This document shows, one piece after another, positions 62,093-64,000 of a stretch of DNA of 64,000 bases; within the stretch, counting starts at the first letter, position 1; every line of letters begins with the position of its first letter. The position numbers and the translations under genes are program-made. The notes below the pieces were generated by a model. The model was not told the origin of the DNA and did no database searches. It was given only the letters and a program-made list of their open reading frames with translations. This DNA comes from UBA1100 sp964533265. Lineage in GTDB: Bacteria > Verrucomicrobiota > Verrucomicrobiia > Limisphaerales > UBA1100. Location: positions 62,001-126,000 of the forward strand of contig CAZHJW010000001.1 in NCBI GenBank assembly GCA_964533265.1, given 5' to 3'.

Positions 62093-62998
62093 TTGCCTGT
62101 GTCCAGTCAAGCCGCATTTAACCTCGAAAAGTATGTCCGCCAACGCATAAAGCAAGTCGACCAGGCTCTGAATAAACACCTGCCCAGCGCTCGTACTAAG
62201 CCGAGCACCATTCATCAGGCAATTCGTCATAGCCTTTTCGCTGGAGGGAAACGAGTTCGGCCCATCCTGACGCTAGCCTCAGCTGAGGCTTGCGGTGGAG
62301 GCATCGCCAATGCCATGCCCCTTGCCTGTGCAGTCGAATGTATACACACATACTCACTTATTCACGATGACCTGCCTGCTCTTGATAACGACGATTTCCG
62401 TCGCGGACGCCCTACAAGTCACAAGGTATATGGCGAGGGGATCGCAATCCTCGCAGGCGACGCCCTTCTCACTCAGGCATTTGAGATTGCCAGCAGTAGT
62501 AAAGCTATTGGCCGCTATTCAACCGCAGAAATGATCCTTGAATTAACTCGCACCAGCGGCTCGCTCGAGCTGATTGCCGGTCAAGTTGCCGATCTTGAGG
62601 CCGAGGGCCAAAAACTTACACTCCCAAAACTTCGATATATTCATGAACGCAAGACCAGCGCACTCATCAACTGTTCAGTTCGCCTCGGAGGCATGTCTGC
62701 TAATTGTACTCCGAAGCAACTGAGGTGGCTTAACGATTTCGGTTATAATATCGGACTCGCCTTTCAGGTAATCGATGACATTCTGGATGTTACACAAACC
62801 ACAGAACAACTAGGGAAAACAGCAGGTAAAGATCAGGCCGCAAACAAGTCAACCTATCCGTCTGTGGCTGGATTAAAAAAATCAAAAAAAATTGCCAAAG
62901 AACTAACTAATAAAGCGTTTGCGGCACTCAAACCTTTTAAAGGCAAGGCACTAGCTCTGGAAGCAATGGCGACTTACCTGTTGGATCGTAAATATTAA
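62093..62998 (+). CDS. ispA: Polyprenyl (farnesyl/geranylgeranyl) diphosphate synthase
   Basis: All-helical prenyl transferase, 301 aa. The first Asp-rich motif is DDLPALDNDD (D92, D93, D98), with the 4-residue spacing usual for bacterial short-chain enzymes; the second is DDILD near residue 224. KRVRP and the KTS motif (RKTSAL) are present. The start is TTG 62093, with GGAG 15 and AAGGG 10 bases upstream; GTG 62099 is less well placed. It shares a 4-base stop overlap with purB. Product chain length is not certain, so ispA is the best guess. Confidence 0.9.
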   Translation: MPVSSQAAFNLEKYVRQRIKQVDQALNKHLPSARTKPSTIHQAIRHSLFAGGKRVRPILTLASAEACGGGIANAMPLACAVECIHTYSLIHDDLPALDNDDFRRGRPTSHKVYGEGIAILAGDALLTQAFEIASSSKAIGRYSTAEMILELTRTSGSLELIAGQVADLEAEGQKLTLPKLRYIHERKTSALINCSVRLGGMSANCTPKQLRWLNDFGYNIGLAFQVIDDILDVTQTTEQLGKTAGKDQAANKSTYPSVAGLKKSKKIAKELTNKAFAALKPFKGKALALEAMATYLLDRKY

Positions 62999-64000
62999 AG
63001 GCCTAGACGCTTGAATCGAGCATTGACATGACGCTGGTGAAACTCCACCGAACACAACGACTCTAATTCACCTTTTTTAAAATGAGTCGAAACACCCGAG
63101 TCACTTATTAGCTGCTCCAGAAAATCTGCATCTTCTCGCCCGGCATGTTTTACCGCCCATGTTTCCATCGCATTACGCTGCACTAGCTCATACGCATCTT
63201 CACGAGTGAGGCCCTTGCGAATCAACGCCAGTAGAACTGTTTGGCTGTTCCACATCCCCAAACTAATTCCAAGATTTTTTTTCATATTCTTCGGATAGAC
63301 ATTCAGTCCATCCATCATTTTTTGGAGCAGGCTAAACATGTAATTAAGCAAGGCACAAGAATCAGGAAATATCACACGTTCCACGCTGCTGTGCGATATA
63401 TCTCTCTCATGCCATAAAGCTACATTCTCCATCGCAGCCAGAGCATTGCCACGCAACACACGGGAAAGACCAGTAATACGCTCCCACGTAATGGGGTTTC
63501 TCTTGTGAGGCATAGCGCTACTACCTTTCTGCCCCTTAGTGAACGGCTCTTCAGCTTCAAGAACCTCTGTCCTTTGCAGGTGCCTAAACTCAACCGCCCA
63601 GCGTTCCATGCTCGCCCCCACAACGGCTATCATGTTGAGAAACTCAGCATGATTGTCCCTTTGGATGACCTGTGTAGCCATCGATGCAGGTTTTAATCCA
63701 AGCTTTCGGCAAACGTAATTTTCAACCCGAGGGGGTAAGTGAGCATTTGTGCCAACGGCGCCAGACAACTTTCCAACCGAAGCAATTTTGCGTGCCCGTT
63801 CCAATCTCTCTAGGGCCCGACCAAACTCATCATACATGAGAGCCATCTTCAGCCCGAAAGTCATTGGCTCGGCCTGAATGCCATGACTGCGGCCAATGCA
63901 GGGAGTAAATTTATATTTGCGAGCTAATTTAGCGATTGATTTTCTGACCTTTTTGACATCCTTGACCAACAATTCGGCACTCTGCTTCATTTGTATCGCA
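62995..64000 (-). CDS. purB: Adenylosuccinate lyase (partial, 5' end off window)
   Basis: Carries out the two fumarate-releasing steps in purine synthesis. About 335 codons of the C-terminal part are present and the frame stays open to the right edge (AIQ precedes the ATG at 63990), so that ATG is internal; about 100 residues are missing. Motifs are TPCIGRSHGIQAEPMTFG and the signature KGSSAMPHKRNPI with catalytic Ser and Lys. This is the shorter bacterial form rather than the E. coli type. Confidence 0.93.
   Translation of the reverse strand, partial: AIQMKQSAELLVKDVKKVRKSIAKLARKYKFTPCIGRSHGIQAEPMTFGLKMALMYDEFGRALERLERARKIASVGKLSGAVGTNAHLPPRVENYVCRKLGLKPASMATQVIQRDNHAEFLNMIAVVGASMERWAVEFRHLQRTEVLEAEEPFTKGQKGSSAMPHKRNPITWERITGLSRVLRGNALAAMENVALWHERDISHSSVERVIFPDSCALLNYMFSLLQKMMDGLNVYPKNMKKNLGISLGMWNSQTVLLALIRKGLTREDAYELVQRNAMETWAVKHAGREDADFLEQLISDSGVSTHFKKGELESLCSVEFHQRHVNARFKRLGL

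Noticed and set aside
1..64000. CRISPR arrays, insertion sequences, prophage or defence systems
   Set aside because: No regularly spaced repeats, transposases, integrases, phage structural genes, nucleases of known defence families or terminal inverted repeats were seen.

Overview
The window is a compact stretch of bacterial chromosome with moderate GC by eye, short spacers and almost no non-coding space. Family choice, many GTG/TTG starts, a secreted formylglycine-type sulfatase, tricorn-like protease, LuxC-type acyl-CoA reductase and tandem secreted concanavalin-like proteins suggest a Gram-negative member of the PVC group, most likely a free-living aquatic Verrucomicrobiota. This placement is inference; no rRNA is present. 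I see no insertion sequence, prophage, integron, CRISPR array or composition break, so the window reads as core chromosome.

Layout. 1-3140: tripartite RND-type efflux operon on the minus strand (tetR, outer-membrane factor, adaptor running off the left edge) with a probable operator. 3193-8315: minus-strand run msrP, nnr, an unknown membrane protein, an adenylate-kinase-like gene and fmt. 8409-12928: plus-strand run nadC-birA-coaX-trpA-manC. 12925-14198: rnd and tRNA-Ser(CGA). 14204-23673: an amidohydrolase, then a glycolate/glyoxylate/glycine block: a class V aminotransferase divergent from glcDEF, facing a minus-strand operon of a flavin reductase, gcvT, gcvH and a D-aminoacylase-like enzyme. 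23876-30212: orphan parA, thiH-thiS, mgtE, an MscS channel and a thioredoxin-fold protein. 30313-37106: infA, apaG, a beta-CASP nuclease, a TonB/TolA-ExbB-ExbD set, argG and a DUF1015 protein. 37276-43352: infC, an Hsp70/HscA-like chaperone, coaB, argS, a PTS IIA-Ntr protein and an M50-like membrane protein. 43441-56917: pyrE, msrA, two tandem secreted repeat proteins, ubiD, sulfatase, acyl-CoA reductase, queD, a VOC protein, a tricorn-like protease and fdhD. 56914-64000: uvrC, gmhA, thrS, rpmB, smpB, rpoZ, a prenyl diphosphate synthase and the 3' part of purB.

The clearest metabolic unit is glycolate to glyoxylate (GlcDEF), to glycine (aminotransferase), to one-carbon units (GcvT/GcvH). The most unusual architecture is the tandem pair at 44601-47684, each with two short beta-rich repeats on either side of a concanavalin-like domain. 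The most unusual genome-level pattern is that nine of ten convergent gene pairs overlap at their 3' ends, six by exactly four bases that form stop codons on both strands. I found no clear evidence for a new defence or mobile system.
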